Of a stretch of 64,000 nucleotides of DNA, positions 15,998 through 27,655 are shown in pieces. The notes beneath the pieces are model-generated. The model was not told the origin of the DNA and did no database searches. It saw nothing but the letters and a program-made list of their open reading frames with translations. Origin of the DNA: an uncultured Opitutales bacterium (lineage in GTDB: Bacteria > Verrucomicrobiota > Verrucomicrobiia > Opitutales > Coraliomargaritaceae). Numbering within the stretch: the first letter of the stretch is position 1; the number at the start of each line of letters is the position of its first letter. The translations under genes were made by a program, and so were the position numbers. Location of the stretch: assembly GCA_937775295.1 (NCBI GenBank), contig CALKBZ010000003.1:327635-391634 (forward strand). The letters run 5' to 3'.

Positions 15998-18538
15998 TCA
16001 GGCAGGCGCCTGCCGGTTGCGGATTAAGTATTTCTGAATCTCGCGCAGCCTCTTCAGTGGATCTTTGGCCGTGAGTCTTGGGAAGCGTGCTCCGGTCTTT
16101 AGGAATTCGCCACTTTTGCCGGGTTGTGCGAGTCGGCAAATTAGGCGTTCGCTCTCGCTTTCGACGCGGCGCACACCAGCGCCCTCGGCAAACACGCGCA
16201 CGCGGCTTACTTCGATCAGCGCTTGAGTGGCGCGGGGCAATGGTCCAAAGCGGTCAGCCATTTCTGCGGCGATTTCTTGAATGATTGCGTCGGAGTTGGC
16301 CAATGCCAGGCGGCGATAGAGGTCGATCCTGAGGCGCGGTTCGGCGACGTAGTCGGCGGGCAGGGCGGCTTCGATCAGTTGATCCGAATGGTCGGTATAT
16401 TCGGCGTCTTTGATCGCGGCGAAGGCGAAGCTGCCCGTGGTGCGGCGCGAGCGCGAACCACCTTCACCGGTAGCGATGAAGTCGAGCTTCACTTCGGCAC
16501 GAATACGATCGGCGCCGGGCTCACCCTTGAGGCGGGCGACGCTTTGTTTGAGCAATTGGCAATAGAGCTCGAAGCCGACACCAGCGATGTGGCCACTTTG
16601 TTGCGAGCCGAGCAGATTGCCTGCACCGCGAAGTTCGAGGTCGCGCATCGCAATGCGAAAGCCTGCGCCGAGCTGATTGTGCTGCTTGAGCGCGTTCAGG
16701 CGCTTTTGCGCGCTATCAACCAGTGCGGCGTGGCGATGCAGTAGCAGGTAGGCGTAGGCTTGTCGTTTGAAGCGACCGACGCGGCCACGAATCTGGTAGA
16801 GCTGTGCCAGCCCAAAACGGTCGGCGCCTTCGATGATCAGTGTATTACAATTGGGGATGTCGATGCCTGACTCGATGATCGTGGTGCAGACCAATACATC
16901 GAACGCACCAGCGACGAACTGGGTCATGATTTTTTCCAGCTGGCCTTCATCCATTTGCCCGTGGCCGACGGCGACGCGCAACTTCGGGTGCATTTCGCGG
17001 ACTTGGTGCGCCACGCCTTCGATGGTCGAGACGCGGTTGTGCAGGTAGAAGACTTGGCCGCCGCGATCTGTCTCGGCCTGAATCGCACTTTTGATGAGAT
17101 CGGCCGAGTAACTTTTAACGATAGTCTCGATCGGGCGTCGATTGACGGGCGGGGTCTCGATCACACTCATTGCTCGGGCTCCTGCGAGCGCCATGTACAG
17201 TGTGCGCGGGATTGGCGTGGCGCTGAGTGTGAGGATGTCGACGTTGGCGCGCAGTTGTTTGATGCTTTCCTTCTGCTTGACGCCAAAGCGCTGCTCCTCA
17301 TCGACGACCAGTAGCCCAAGGTCCTGGAAGTGGACATCTTTGCTCAGCAGTCGGTGCGTGCCGATCACGATGTCGATTCGGCCTTCGGCAAGGTTAGCGA
17401 TAATTTCTTTGTTCTGCTTCGCGCTGCGGAAGCGACTGACCATATCAATAATGATTGGGTATTCGGCCATGCGCTCGCGAAAGGTGTTGAGGTGCTGTTG
17501 GCAAAGCACGGTGGTTGGTACCAGCAGGGCGACTTGTTTGCCCGCGAGCACGGCTTTGAGCGCAGCACGGATTGCGACTTCGGTTTTGCCAAAGCCCACG
17601 TCACCGCAAATCAGACGGTCCATCGGCAATGCTGCCTCCATGTCCGATTTGGTGGCTTCGATGGCAGTGAGCTGATCGGGTGTTTCGGTGAACGGGAAGG
17701 CCCCTTCGAAGGTCGCTTGCCAAGGGTGATCTGGCGGAAAGGTGTAGCCGCCGTGTTGACTGCGCTCGGCGTGCAGGGTGAGTAGCTCGGCGGCATAATC
17801 GAGCGTGGCGACCTCGGCGGCGGCGCGCGTCTTATCCCATGCGGCTCCGCCGATCTTGCCGAGCTTAGGGCTCGATTTGGTCAGGCCGACGTAGCGCGTC
17901 AGCAGGTGCGACTCGTGCAGTGGTACATGCACCGTCATTTGATCCGCAAATTCGACGGTGATCACTTCTTTGCTGCCGCCTTGAATCTCTAACTTACTGA
18001 GTCCACGAAATCGGCACACGCCATGTTGCAGGTGGACCAGTGGATCGCCGTCCGCGAGCTCTGTGAAATCGAGCAATTGATCGACTTGCGAAATGGTCGG
18101 CCGTGCGCGTTCCTGAGTACGGCTGATTTTGCGCCGCTGACGTCCGAAGTATTCAGTGTCGGTAATTAGAACGATGCCCGAGGAGGCCTTCGTCTGCTTG
18201 AGTGGCAGCCATGTTGGCGACCCTTGACAGATGAATCCGCCAGAGATGGTGCCGTGCAGATACTTGGGCTTGAGCTTCGCGGTGAGTGGATTCTCGGCCA
18301 GTAGCTCTGCGATACGCGCGGCCTCACTCTCGCTGGCAGTGACGAAGTAGAGTGTGCGCTTCTCTTTTTTCGACCAGTCGGCGATACTGCTTTCAAACTT
18401 GGTGCGCGCACTTTGCTCGGACTCGAAGCGATCGAATCCGACCTGCACCGCGTCTGTGTGATGGCGGTAATTGGCTGTTGGTTCGGTGGCGAGTTCGACG
18501 CGTTGGGCTTGGTCAAACAGTGCGGGATCTGTATCCAC
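15998..18538 (-). CDS. mfd: Transcription-repair coupling factor Mfd, C-terminal part
   Basis: Mfd removes stalled RNA polymerase and recruits UvrA. This part holds the RNA-polymerase-interaction domain ([24 protein letters not shown]) and the RecG-like translocase with [15 protein letters not shown] (motif I), [14 protein letters not shown] (motif II), [15 protein letters not shown] (motif III) and QIRGRVGRF (motif VI), then the TRCF C-terminal domain. The frame is in fact open upstream of the first start, to about 18618 ([20 protein letters not shown]), where it joins the N-terminal part in another frame. Together the two parts give about 1140 residues, the usual Mfd length. Confidence 0.9.
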   Translation of the reverse strand: MDTDPALFDQAQRVELATEPTANYRHHTDAVQVGFDRFESEQSARTKFESSIADWSKKEKRTLYFVTASESEAARIAELLAENPLTAKLKPKYLHGTISGGFICQGSPTWLPLKQTKASSGIVLITDTEYFGRQRRKISRTQERARPTISQVDQLLDFTELADGDPLVHLQHGVCRFRGLSKLEIQGGSKEVITVEFADQMTVHVPLHESHLLTRYVGLTKSSPKLGKIGGAAWDKTRAAAEVATLDYAAELLTLHAERSQHGGYTFPPDHPWQATFEGAFPFTETPDQLTAIEATKSDMEAALPMDRLICGDVGFGKTEVAIRAALKAVLAGKQVALLVPTTVLCQQHLNTFRERMAEYPIIIDMVSRFRSAKQNKEIIANLAEGRIDIVIGTHRLLSKDVHFQDLGLLVVDEEQRFGVKQKESIKQLRANVDILTLSATPIPRTLYMALAGARAMSVIETPPVNRRPIETIVKSYSADLIKSAIQAETDRGGQVFYLHNRVSTIEGVAHQVREMHPKLRVAVGHGQMDEGQLEKIMTQFVAGAFDVLVCTTIIESGIDIPNCNTLIIEGADRFGLAQLYQIRGRVGRFKRQAYAYLLLHRHAALVDSAQKRLNALKQHNQLGAGFRIAMRDLELRGAGNLLGSQQSGHIAGVGFELYCQLLKQSVARLKGEPGADRIRAEVKLDFIATGEGGSRSRRTTGSFAFAAIKDAEYTDHSDQLIEAALPADYVAEPRLRIDLYRRLALANSDAIIQEIAAEMADRFGPLPRATQALIEVSRVRVFAEGAGVRRVESESERLICRLAQPGKSGEFLKTGARFPRLTAKDPLKRLREIQKYLIRNRQAPA

Positions 18539-18599
18539 TGAGCAAATACCTAGGCGCAGGTCGTTGGCTCGCGCGCGGCGTGCAAAGACTTGCTCGAAG

Positions 18600-19412
18600 C
18601 TACGGGTCTTGCCGCTCGCTAGCCGTCAACTTTTCAAAGCGATAAGGATGCTCGCGCAGCAGTTGCGAGGGTTCTTCAAGAATCCATGTAATCGGCTGAT
18701 CGGTTAAATAATCGATCAACTGCCCATCTGCTGCGTTGGTTTCTTTAGCACTTTCGGCGGCCGAGATCGTAATCTTGCCAACCTTTTCTAGTGTGCGTTG
18801 AGAGCTGGGGTCAAAGCTGCGAATGCTCTCAATCTCGTCGCCAAAGAAGTCGAGCCGGTAAGGCTGATTGGCATCGTAGGGATAGACATCAATCAGGCCG
18901 CCGCGTGTGGCGATCTGGCCGGGATGTTCGCAGAGCGCTTCGGAGTCGTAGTCGAGCTCGCCAGTGAGTGTGTCGACCAGTTGTTTGAAGGAATGCGCTT
19001 CGCCAGTGCGTAGTTTGAGTTGGCGGCTTTCAAATTGAGTGCGCTCCGGGCAGCTGCCCAGGATCGCTTCAGGCGTGGCGACGATTAGGCGGGCGTTATT
19101 ACTGGAGCGCAGCAAGGTGCTGAGCACGGATAGGCGCTCGCAGATGCGGTCTGCGCGACGAGTGGCGTCGATGTCTGGTGGCGGCACTTCTGGAAAGTGC
19201 AGCACCTCCAGTACGACCTTCGGTGTAAGCCACTGCGCATAGGTTTCGGCCTCGGTCGCTAATTCTTGTGCGCGGCGTGGATCGGTGACGAGCAGCACGC
19301 AGGTGCGCTTGGCCTGTTGCTTGGCGAGGGTGGTGACCAGTGCCGCTCGGGCCTCGGCGCTGACTCCGTGAAAGAGAGTGGCCGCGCCGCTGTTTGTGAG
19401 TAGGTCAGGCAT
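18600..19412 (-). CDS. mfd: Transcription-repair coupling factor Mfd, N-terminal part (frameshifted from the rest)
   Basis: The 270 residues match the UvrB-like N-terminal region of Mfd, with [37 protein letters not shown] and the domain-1 signature [41 protein letters not shown]. After YRFEKLTA the frame meets a stop (18600), whereas the next frame continues the protein without a gap. One extra base, or two missing, between about 18609 and 18622 explains it. No slippery heptamer is visible there. The start codon shares an A with the rnc stop (TAATG), so translation is coupled to rnc. Confidence 0.88.
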   Translation of the reverse strand: MPDLLTNSGAATLFHGVSAEARAALVTTLAKQQAKRTCVLLVTDPRRAQELATEAETYAQWLTPKVVLEVLHFPEVPPPDIDATRRADRICERLSVLSTLLRSSNNARLIVATPEAILGSCPERTQFESRQLKLRTGEAHSFKQLVDTLTGELDYDSEALCEHPGQIATRGGLIDVYPYDANQPYRLDFFGDEIESIRSFDPSSQRTLEKVGKITISAAESAKETNAADGQLIDYLTDQPITWILEEPSQLLREHPYRFEKLTASERQDP

Positions 19413-20098
19413 TAACCGTTGAGTTGTTGCAGCGCGTGCTCGGCGGCGGCGGATTCGGCGGACTTTTTGGAGCGACCGCAGCCGCGTCCTAGTTCTTGGC
19501 CGGCAAGTTGCACGACCGCACTGTAGGTGCGTGCATGCTCGGGGCCTTCCTCTGGCAGTGCTCTATAGTCTGGTACCGCACCGCTATGATGCAATTGCGT
19601 CCATTCTTGCAGGCGTCCTTTCGGATTGCCTAATGCGCCGTTGCTTTGAGCTTTCTGTATGGCGTCGCCGAGGGCTTGCAGGATGAAGGTGCGGGCGGCT
19701 TGGATGCCGCCGTCGAGATGAATCGCACCAATCAGGGCTTCAAAGGCATCTTCCAGCATGCTGGCGCTTGGCTCGGGGTGGTGTTGGCGCTGTGCTTCGC
19801 TAACTTGCAAGAGTGAGCCGAGCCCGAGCCTCTGTGCGTGGGCGGTGAGCGCCTTGCCATTGACGAGGCTGGCACGGCTGTGGTCGAGCGCACCTTCGTC
19901 GAAGTCGGGTTTGTTTTGGTAAAGTGTTTCTGCGACGACTAGGTCGAGCACGGCATCGCCGAGGAATTCAAGGCGCTGGTTATCGCCCAGTTCGAGGTCA
20001 CAGCTTGGGTGGGTGAGAGCAAGTTCCAGCAAAGTAATATCAGCGAAGTGGTAGCCGAGCTGTTGTTCGAAGAGGTTCAATCGGTGCGTCATGGGCAA
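19412..20098 (-). CDS. rnc: Ribonuclease III
   Basis: RNase III cleaves double-stranded RNA in rRNA and mRNA processing. The 228-residue protein has the nuclease signature NQRLEFLGDAVLDLVVAETLY near residue 40, a second catalytic segment EDAFEALIGAIHLDGG near residue 115, and a C-terminal double-stranded RNA-binding domain ending GRSKKSAESAAAEHALQQL. Length and domain order are standard. Its stop overlaps the mfd start, so rnc and mfd form one translational unit. Confidence 0.96.
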   Translation of the reverse strand: MPMTHRLNLFEQQLGYHFADITLLELALTHPSCDLELGDNQRLEFLGDAVLDLVVAETLYQNKPDFDEGALDHSRASLVNGKALTAHAQRLGLGSLLQVSEAQRQHHPEPSASMLEDAFEALIGAIHLDGGIQAARTFILQALGDAIQKAQSNGALGNPKGRLQEWTQLHHSGAVPDYRALPEEGPEHARTYSAVVQLAGQELGRGCGRSKKSAESAAAEHALQQLNG

Positions 20099-20181
20099 TT
20101 TATTCAGGTATCGTGGCTTTCCGCTTGCACGAAATGTTATTTTGGAATTACTCTATGATTGTCTAAAGCAACGGCTATACA

Positions 20182-21771
20182 ATGCCGAAAATAGAGTCAG
20201 CAGCTATTAATAAACTACCTTTGCCTAAACAAAAAACTAAAAAAAACGGGGCCAAAATATTTGTCCTCGACACCAACGTTCTCCTTCATGACCCCCAGTG
20301 TCTACAGAAGTTTGAAGACAACACAGTTGCCATCCCAGTCGAAGTCCTTGAAGAACTCGACCGCAAGAAATCCGCTCCAGGGGAGTTAGGGTTTTCTGCC
20401 CGTAAGATCCATCGAGATCTGCGAGCGCTATTTGACGAGGAGCTCGCCATCCCGCCTGAAATGAAGGGGCAGGGGAATTCCGCGCTCAGTTGTGATTTAC
20501 CAAATGGTGGTCGCTTGATTGTGGTGATCAACGACTATTTTGTTTCTGGCGATACTCAGAGCGAGGGCATGAATCGCCTGCGTGCAACGCTGGTTGATAT
20601 GGAGAAAATGGACAGCCGTATTTTGGCGTCTTGCTTTTTTCTCAAGGAAGTGTGCACGGAGTGCCGTGTGATCTTAGTCACTAAAGACGCCAATATGGCG
20701 CTCAAGGGCATCGCGCTGGGTCTCGAAGTGCAGGATTACATGAACGATAAGATCAAGACGGCCAATATCGGCGGCGGCATCAAGACAGTTGTCATCGAGG
20801 ACGCTGAGTATGCGCGCTTCATTGAAGAACATGGAGTCGATCTAACGCCGGAGCTAACTAGTCATCTTTATATCAACGAATATATTTATCTGAGCAACGG
20901 TGAGTTTCGCGAACCCGCACGCTACCGTGGAGACGGGCAAATAGACGGTTTGATCCTAGGTAGTGGGGTGGGGATTAAGATTCCGAAGGGCATTCGGATC
21001 AATCCGCTCAACGAGGAGCAGCGTATGTTGATGGATGCTTTACTCGACGAAGACATTAAGCTGGTCACTTGTATGGGCAAGGCTGGCACGGGTAAGACCT
21101 TGGTTTCGATTGCAATGGCACTGTATCAGGCGATCGGCGAAGATAACCTGTACGAGCGCGTCTTTATTACCCGACCGTTGGTGCATATCGGTAAAGACAC
21201 CGGTGCGCTGCCCGGCACCTTGGAAGAGAAAATGGCGCCATATATTGCGCCATTTTATGATAATCTGGAAGTGCTCTTTAGTAATCGGAAAGTGATTAAA
21301 CGTCCGCCAGCAGATCCAGCTCAAGCCAAGTTAGAGCGTATCACCTCGAATCGTAAGCGTAAGAAGGCGATGACGAAAATGGCGAAGCAACCCGCGCATG
21401 CAGACAAGGAAGAAGATGATTCCAAGCAAGCGCGCAAGCCGTATCAATTTCTGTTCGACTATGGCATGGTCGAAGTGGAGGCGATGACGTACATCCGTGG
21501 ACGTTCGCTCGCCGATACGATTTTTATCATCGATGAGGCGCAGAATCTCACGCCACACGAAGCAAAGACTGTCGTGAGTCGCATGGCTGAGGGGTCAAAA
21601 GTGATTTTACTCGGTGATCCGTATCAGGTGGATAACATGTTTCTCGATGCGATGTCGAATGGACTGGTGCACACTGCGCAGCGCCTGAAGGGAACCGAAA
21701 TTACCGCCCACTTGGAGTTGACCACAGGCGTGCGCTCGGAACTAGCCGACCTGGCTGCGGATTTGTTGTAG
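20182..21771 (+). CDS. PhoH-family protein with N-terminal PIN domain
   Basis: The 529-residue protein joins an N-terminal PIN domain ([22 protein letters not shown]; second acidic cluster near [13 protein letters not shown]) to a PhoH ATPase with Walker [12 protein letters not shown] and Walker [17 protein letters not shown]-PhoH proteins are RNA helicase/RNase toxin-like enzymes, the plan of PhoH2. Between the ATPase segments, residues about 371-435 form a basic insert rich in Lys and Arg ([14 protein letters not shown] ... [12 protein letters not shown]) that ordinary members lack. The TAG stop abuts the first unit of the REP array. Confidence 0.92.
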   Translation: MPKIESAAINKLPLPKQKTKKNGAKIFVLDTNVLLHDPQCLQKFEDNTVAIPVEVLEELDRKKSAPGELGFSARKIHRDLRALFDEELAIPPEMKGQGNSALSCDLPNGGRLIVVINDYFVSGDTQSEGMNRLRATLVDMEKMDSRILASCFFLKEVCTECRVILVTKDANMALKGIALGLEVQDYMNDKIKTANIGGGIKTVVIEDAEYARFIEEHGVDLTPELTSHLYINEYIYLSNGEFREPARYRGDGQIDGLILGSGVGIKIPKGIRINPLNEEQRMLMDALLDEDIKLVTCMGKAGTGKTLVSIAMALYQAIGEDNLYERVFITRPLVHIGKDTGALPGTLEEKMAPYIAPFYDNLEVLFSNRKVIKRPPADPAQAKLERITSNRKRKKAMTKMAKQPAHADKEEDDSKQARKPYQFLFDYGMVEVEAMTYIRGRSLADTIFIIDEAQNLTPHEAKTVVSRMAEGSKVILLGDPYQVDNMFLDAMSNGLVHTAQRLKGTEITAHLELTTGVRSELADLAADLL

Positions 21772-22053
21772 GGTAGCGCTGCGTGGCTCACGCGGCATTT
21801 CGGTTGCGGAACCGTTTCATGGGTAGCGCTGCGTGGCCCACGCGGCATTTTCGGCTGCGGGACCGCTCATGGGTAGCGCTGCGTGGCCCACGCGGCATTT
21901 CGGTTGCGGGACCGTTCATGGGTAGCGCTGCGTGGCCCACGCGGCATTTCGGTTGCGGGACCGTTCATGGGTAGCGCTGCGTGGCCCACGCGGCATTTCG
22001 ATTGCGGGACCGTTCCATGGGTAGCGCTGCGTGGCCCACGCGGCATTTCGATT
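21771..22053 (+). repeat. REP array A, six units of 49-50 bp
   Basis: Six units begin GGGTAGCGCTGCGTGGCCCA at 21771, 21821, 21871, 21920, 21969 and 22019. Each holds the near-palindrome GCTGCGTGGCCCACGCGGC and ends in a variant of GGTTGCGGGACCGTTCAT. The first unit has GCTCA instead of GCCCA, as does the first unit of array B. There are no unique spacers, so this is not a CRISPR. The array starts on the last base of the phoH stop codon. Confidence 0.9.
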
Positions 22054-22163
22054 GCAATGATCGATCGGCTGACGCTGTGATCGTGAGGTGATCGCTGGTA
22101 CTTAGTTTTGCCGTCGGTCTGTTTGTCGATGATGCGCTTTGGGCCAAAGCGCGCTACCTGTTT
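22054..22163 (+). repeat. 110-bp array tail, copy A
   Basis: The tail runs from GCAATGATCGATCGGCTGAC to GCGCTACCTGTTT and recurs at 22865-22974 with about five differences. It contains the perfect palindrome GCGCTTTGG-G-CCAAAGCGC (22135-22153). A diverged copy of that palindrome is seen near 42815. Confidence 0.85.
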
Positions 22164-22192
22164 CGTTAGCGGCGCTCTTGTGATTTTACTGT

Positions 22193-22687
22193 TTGTACGT
22201 ACCTTTCGAACTTGGGATGGCTGATTTTATTCGAAAGACATTGGGGCATCAACCGCCAGATTGGGTGGATGATGGTTCTACTTTTTTCATTACGGTCTGC
22301 TGTAGCCCGCGTGGCTCAGACCATCTGTGTTCCCCTGAGTTGGCGGAGCAGGTTCTGGAATCTGTTACGGTTCGACAGGCTCGGGCTGAATGGGCGGTAT
22401 CTTTATTGTTACTTATGCCAGATCATCTGCATGCGTTGATTTCATTTAACACGCGGGAACATGAAATCTCTAAAGTGATTCAGAATTGGAAACGTTATTT
22501 GGCTCGGTTTTCGGGCATTCAGTGGCAACGTGGATTCTTTGATCATCGATTGCGTAGTGCTGATGCATATCGCGAAAAAGGCGCGTATATCCGCCATAAC
22601 CCGATTCGAGCGGGACTCTGTGAAACTGAAGCAGATTGGCCTTATCTGTGGGATGCGACGAAAATCGAGGAATCAGTGAACAGGTAG
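22193..22687 (+). CDS. REP-associated tyrosine transposase (RAYT, IS200/IS605-like)
   Basis: The 164-residue protein (156 from the ATG at 22217) has the Y1/HUH-type layout of RAYTs. FFITVCC is followed by LMPDHLHALISF with the His-x-His metal ligands. NWKRYLARF then supplies the likely catalytic tyrosine, and WQRGFFDHRLRSADAYREKGAYIRHNPIRAGL is the family's C-terminal signature. RAYTs are single-copy, domesticated-looking transposases that move REP/REPIN sequences. This one stands between two REP arrays, and its TAG stop is formed by the GGTAGCGC of the first unit of array B. The reading frame is intact. Confidence 0.9.
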   Translation: MYVPFELGMADFIRKTLGHQPPDWVDDGSTFFITVCCSPRGSDHLCSPELAEQVLESVTVRQARAEWAVSLLLLMPDHLHALISFNTREHEISKVIQNWKRYLARFSGIQWQRGFFDHRLRSADAYREKGAYIRHNPIRAGLCETEADWPYLWDATKIEESVNR

Positions 22688-22864
22688 CGCTGCGTGGCTC
22701 ACGCGGCATCTGGTTGCGGGACCGTTCATGGGTAGCGCTGCGTGGCCCACGCGGCATTTCGGTTGCGGGACCGTTCCATGGGTAGCGCTGCGTGGCCCAC
22801 GCGGCATTTCGGTTGCGGGACCGTTCCATGGGTAGCGCTGCGTGGCCCACGCGGCATTTCCGCG
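22683..22864 (+). repeat. REP array B, four units
   Basis: Units start at 22683, 22731, 22781 and 22831 with the same GGTAGCGCTGCGTGG core as array A. The first unit has the GCTCA variant and supplies the RAYT stop codon. Array B ends in the tail 22865-22974. Confidence 0.9.
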
Positions 22865-22974
22865 GCAATGATCGATCGGCTGACGCTGTGATCGTCAGGT
22901 GATCGCTGGTGCTTAGTTTTGCCGTCGGTCTGTTTGTTGATGATGCGCTTTGGGCCAAAGCGCGCTACCTGTTT
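22865..22974 (+). repeat. 110-bp array tail, copy B
   Basis: This is the second copy of the tail at 22054-22163. Its last two bases fall in the stop codon of the convergent glycosyltransferase gene (22973-22975). Confidence 0.85.
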
Positions 22975-24475
22975 ATACCTTCACTGGCTGTGGCTGACGT
23001 GCAAAGAAGCGTGTCCCCGAATCGAATTGTTCCAATAGACTGCGGGTGCCGATGATTAGAAAGCCGAGTGTATAAATCAGTAGAAACGGGCCGATTATGT
23101 ATTTTCCGGCCTGTAGATAGTGAGCGAAGCTGAATGCACAGTAAGCGGCCATCAATAGTTCGAGCGCGGGGAACCAGTTGGCTTTGGTGCGGTAGGTCTT
23201 TTTCTTGTCGCCGCTCTTCGGGGTGCGCACGAAGGGACTGGTGATGCCTGCAAAGGCCTCAAAGACCGCGCGTGTATTGGATAAGGCAATGCCGACGCCG
23301 ATGCAGACCAAGCCTGGAAGGTGTAACAGGCTCCAGCCTTTCGAACGGCCTTGTGAGAATTGGCTGACGCAGTAGAGCGCACTCGGGCCTGTCATAGCGA
23401 TCAGGATGGCCAATGCGAAGGGCATGAATTGCCACGCCGACAGTGTGATGTTGGTGCTAAGCAATACGGGCAGCGCTAGAATCGCCATCAACGCCATCAG
23501 CGGGTGGATGCAGTAGTGCGTCATGTGCAGAAAGGCTTGCACCTTGGCAAACAGCGAGGCGTCGGAGCGCATCACGCGTGGCATGATTTTGAGCGCGGTC
23601 TGCACCGAGCCTTTGGCCCAGCGAAATTGTTGGCTCTTAAAAGCGGTGTAGCTTTCTGGCAGCTCGGCGGGCACCACCACGTCTGGGAAGTAGCCGGCGG
23701 TCCAACCTGCGAGTTGGCAGCGGTAGGAGAGGTCCATATCTTCGGTTAAAGTATCATCCTGCCAATTGCCGCCGTCATAGATTGCTGCTTTGCGCCAAAG
23801 ACCTGCGGTGCCGTTGAAATTAAGGAAGAGCTTATTGTAGCCGCGGGCGCACTGCTCGATCATGAAGTGTCCGTCGATACCGATCGTTTGTGCACGGGTG
23901 AGGAGCGATTTCTGCGAGTTGAGGTGACCCCAGCGTGCCTGCACGAAGGCGATCTTGTCGTCGCTCTTGAGCGCCGGCACCAGCTTGCGGAGGAAATCGA
24001 CGGGCGGCACGAAGTCGGCATCGAAGATCGAAATGTATTCACCCTTGCAGATGTCCATGCCGACGCGGAGGGCGCCTGCTTTGTAACCGATGCGGTCGGT
24101 GCGGCGGACGACTTCGATGTCGTGGCCTGCGATTTGTAGTTCGCGGGCCAGTGCATCGACGATGTCGCACGTCTCGTCGGTCGAGTCGTCGAGGATCTGA
24201 ATCTGATGCTTATCAGCTGGGTAGTCCATGGCGACGCAGGCACGGATCACACGCTCGACGACGTTGGCCTCGTTATAGAGTGGGATTTGTGTGGTGACGT
24301 GTGGGAGCGTCTCGGGCGTTTCAAAAATCACCTGTCCAGCTTCGATCAGCGCGCTTGCTTTGGCACGCTCGGCTTTGTGGCGACGCAGGAACAAGCCGAC
24401 CATCACGTAGCAATTCGTGCCGTAAATGAAGAGGCCGGCAGCCGCGAGGATGTAGAGGGCGAGTATAAAAGTCAT
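22973..24475 (-). CDS. Family 2 glycosyltransferase, cellulose/mannan-synthase-like
   Basis: The 500-residue inner-membrane protein has an N-terminal membrane helix (residues 1-25) and a cytoplasmic GT2 domain. The domain contains QIPLYNEANVVERVI, QILDDSTDETCDIV, the FDADFVPP (DxD) metal site, the LTEDMDLSYR catalytic base and QQFRWAKGS (QxxRW), which marks processive synthases. Three to five further helices follow. Sequence style and length resemble bacterial CESA-like glucomannan synthases rather than BcsA, since no PilZ domain is present. No export partner lies nearby. The polysaccharide made is unknown. Confidence 0.88.
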   Translation of the reverse strand: MTFILALYILAAAGLFIYGTNCYVMVGLFLRRHKAERAKASALIEAGQVIFETPETLPHVTTQIPLYNEANVVERVIRACVAMDYPADKHQIQILDDSTDETCDIVDALARELQIAGHDIEVVRRTDRIGYKAGALRVGMDICKGEYISIFDADFVPPVDFLRKLVPALKSDDKIAFVQARWGHLNSQKSLLTRAQTIGIDGHFMIEQCARGYNKLFLNFNGTAGLWRKAAIYDGGNWQDDTLTEDMDLSYRCQLAGWTAGYFPDVVVPAELPESYTAFKSQQFRWAKGSVQTALKIMPRVMRSDASLFAKVQAFLHMTHYCIHPLMALMAILALPVLLSTNITLSAWQFMPFALAILIAMTGPSALYCVSQFSQGRSKGWSLLHLPGLVCIGVGIALSNTRAVFEAFAGITSPFVRTPKSGDKKKTYRTKANWFPALELLMAAYCAFSFAHYLQAGKYIIGPFLLIYTLGFLIIGTRSLLEQFDSGTRFFARQPQPVKV

Positions 24476-24692
24476 TCTATGTGGTCTCGCCGGGAGCGAG
24501 GTATGTGCGGTGAACTGCTTTAGGCGAAACCAAAAGCAAACAAGGGGGAATGGCCCCTTTCATTTTTAGAGCAACCTTTATTTATTTGAGATCAGCTGCG
24601 TTAGGCACTATAGTTGATGGATTTTAGCAACGGCGCTCTGTCGCCGTTTTGAATATGGCGAAGAATCGAGCAGCGACTGCGTTAGCGAGCCT

Positions 24693-25136
24693 CTACAGCA
24701 TTTTCCATTCGGCGAAAGTGGCGGCTTGACCAACGTGGTGCCCAGTTTCATCGATTAACGACCAGACCCGCGCGGAATCAATGTAGAAACGCTTGCCCGT
24801 GGCACTGACACGAATGCCGCGGTAGTTTTCCGAGTAGCCAAAAGTGGCGACTGCTGATAACAGCTGTTGGCGCTCGTCGCGGTGCATCGCCTCGGCGGAA
24901 TAGCGAGAGGGCAGGGCAGTTAAGGTGGCCCAGTCCATCTCAAACAGTGCCTGCGCGGCGCGGTTACCGTAGTTGAAGATCGGGTCGGCCTGTATGCCGT
25001 GGGAGAGCACCACGATGGGGGCGACCATCAGTCGATCCGCCTGATGATTCCCTGGTTCGATCAGCTCGGCTGCAAAGCAACGGTAGTAGTTTTTAAGTAG
25101 TAACGCGGTATGAGAGCGGAGATCCATAGCTGCCAT
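24693..25136 (-). CDS. MEKHLA domain protein
   Basis: The 147-residue protein is a single MEKHLA domain, a PAS-related fold. Visible family landmarks are APIVVLSHGIQADPIFNYGNRAAQALFEMDW, LPSRYSAE, RDERQQLL, FGYSENYRGIRVSATGKRFYIDSARVW and the closing GQAATF. In bacteria such small proteins are of unknown role, and in plants the domain sits at the end of HD-ZIP III factors. It probably binds a small ligand, which is inference. The start at 25136 leaves three residues before the first conserved helix. Confidence 0.85.
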   Translation of the reverse strand: MAAMDLRSHTALLLKNYYRCFAAELIEPGNHQADRLMVAPIVVLSHGIQADPIFNYGNRAAQALFEMDWATLTALPSRYSAEAMHRDERQQLLSAVATFGYSENYRGIRVSATGKRFYIDSARVWSLIDETGHHVGQAATFAEWKML

Positions 25137-25176
25137 TCGGGTTGATCGTGAGCCGCGTGGATTGAGCGCCTGCGTG

Positions 25177-25698
25177 TTATTTGACCGGCAACAGGTTGGA
25201 CTGAATCTTTTGCAACAGCGACTTCTGGCCGCTGGTCAAGGAGGCAGCGTCCTGCAATTGATCTAGATAATTGCTGGCACCCTTGCTGTGGTTGTTTTGT
25301 AGCGCGGTGCTGGCTTTGCGAGTGAGGTCGGACAAAGCAGATTTTTTAAAATCAAAATTGCGCTCCAGAATTATTGCGGAAAGCGGATTTTTGACGTCGT
25401 TCCAGGTCTGCAGTTGAGAGGGCTTGAGACCTGCGGCTTTGATCTGATTATAATAATCAAATGCGCCCAAGTAGTTCTCTGTATTAAAGCTCTTCAGTAG
25501 GCCCTTGGCTGCATTCGTCGCGGGTTCGTTACCATTGAACGATTTGAGTAGATCCTTGCCCATCGACAACAGCTCGCTGCCGCCACTGATGGCTTCGGTG
25601 GCTTTATTGGTATATTTACCGAGGTCTAGCGCGTTGGCTGCTTGAATGCTGAGCGCGCAGATTGCGAAGGTCGAAAGGATCTGATAAATCTGTTTCAT
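25177..25698 (-). CDS. Exported protein of unknown function
   Basis: The 173-residue protein has a clear signal peptide (MKQIYQILSTFAICALSIQAANA, cleavage likely after ANA). The mature part is helical and rich in Lys, Ser and Asn, with a repeated idea (LLKSFNGNEPATN and LLKSFNTENYLGA) and no cysteines. I do not recognise a family. It lies 28 bp from the ABC-F stop and 41 bp from the MEKHLA start, so it may be co-transcribed with its neighbours. Confidence 0.7.
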   Translation of the reverse strand: MKQIYQILSTFAICALSIQAANALDLGKYTNKATEAISGGSELLSMGKDLLKSFNGNEPATNAAKGLLKSFNTENYLGAFDYYNQIKAAGLKPSQLQTWNDVKNPLSAIILERNFDFKKSALSDLTRKASTALQNNHSKGASNYLDQLQDAASLTSGQKSLLQKIQSNLLPVK

Positions 25699-25725
25699 TT
25701 TAAATGTCAGTTACGTTGGCGAAGT

Positions 25726-27354
<1,629 letters not shown>

Positions 27355-27479
27355 TTTGGGAAAGTGGGAAAGTGGGAAGGTGAAAAAAAGTGTCGAAAGG
27401 CGGAGGATGTAAGCAGGTCGTCTCTGGATGGCAAAGGAAAAGGAGTGTGGTGGTTTTAGGGAATTGATGCTTTTCTCGC

Positions 27480-27566
27480 GGGAGGGATGACCTCTGTGTC
27501 GTCCGCGCTGGGACTAACTAGAGCGCGTGCCAATCTGAATCGGTCCACGCGGAGGTGGATCCTCCC
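27480..27566. repeat. REPIN-like inverted repeat
   Basis: This 87-bp element has ends GGGAGGGATGACCTCTGTGT and CACGCGGAGGTGGATCCTCCC. It is the reverse-oriented copy of 8119-8214. Confidence 0.65.
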
Positions 27567-27589
27567 GTGACAAATTTGATCCAGCCACA

Positions 27590-27621
27590 AAAAAGCCCGA
27601 GGCGCTTAAAGCGCTCGGGCT
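27590..27621 (-). terminator. Terminator of the EF-hand gene
   Basis: AGCCCGAG and its complement CTCGGGCT enclose a second short stem GCGC/GCGC. The minus-strand product ends in six Ts. Confidence 0.85.
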
Positions 27622-27655
27622 GAGTGAAGTATGCTATGATCGGCCTGGAACCTCT

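Noticed and set aside
18600..18625. Programmed frameshift in mfd
   Set aside because: No X-XXY-YYZ slippery heptamer and no stimulatory hairpin are seen at the junction.
21771..22870. Tandem repeats as a CRISPR array
   Set aside because: The units follow each other directly at 49-50 bp with no unique spacers, and a RAYT transposase, not cas genes, adjoins them.
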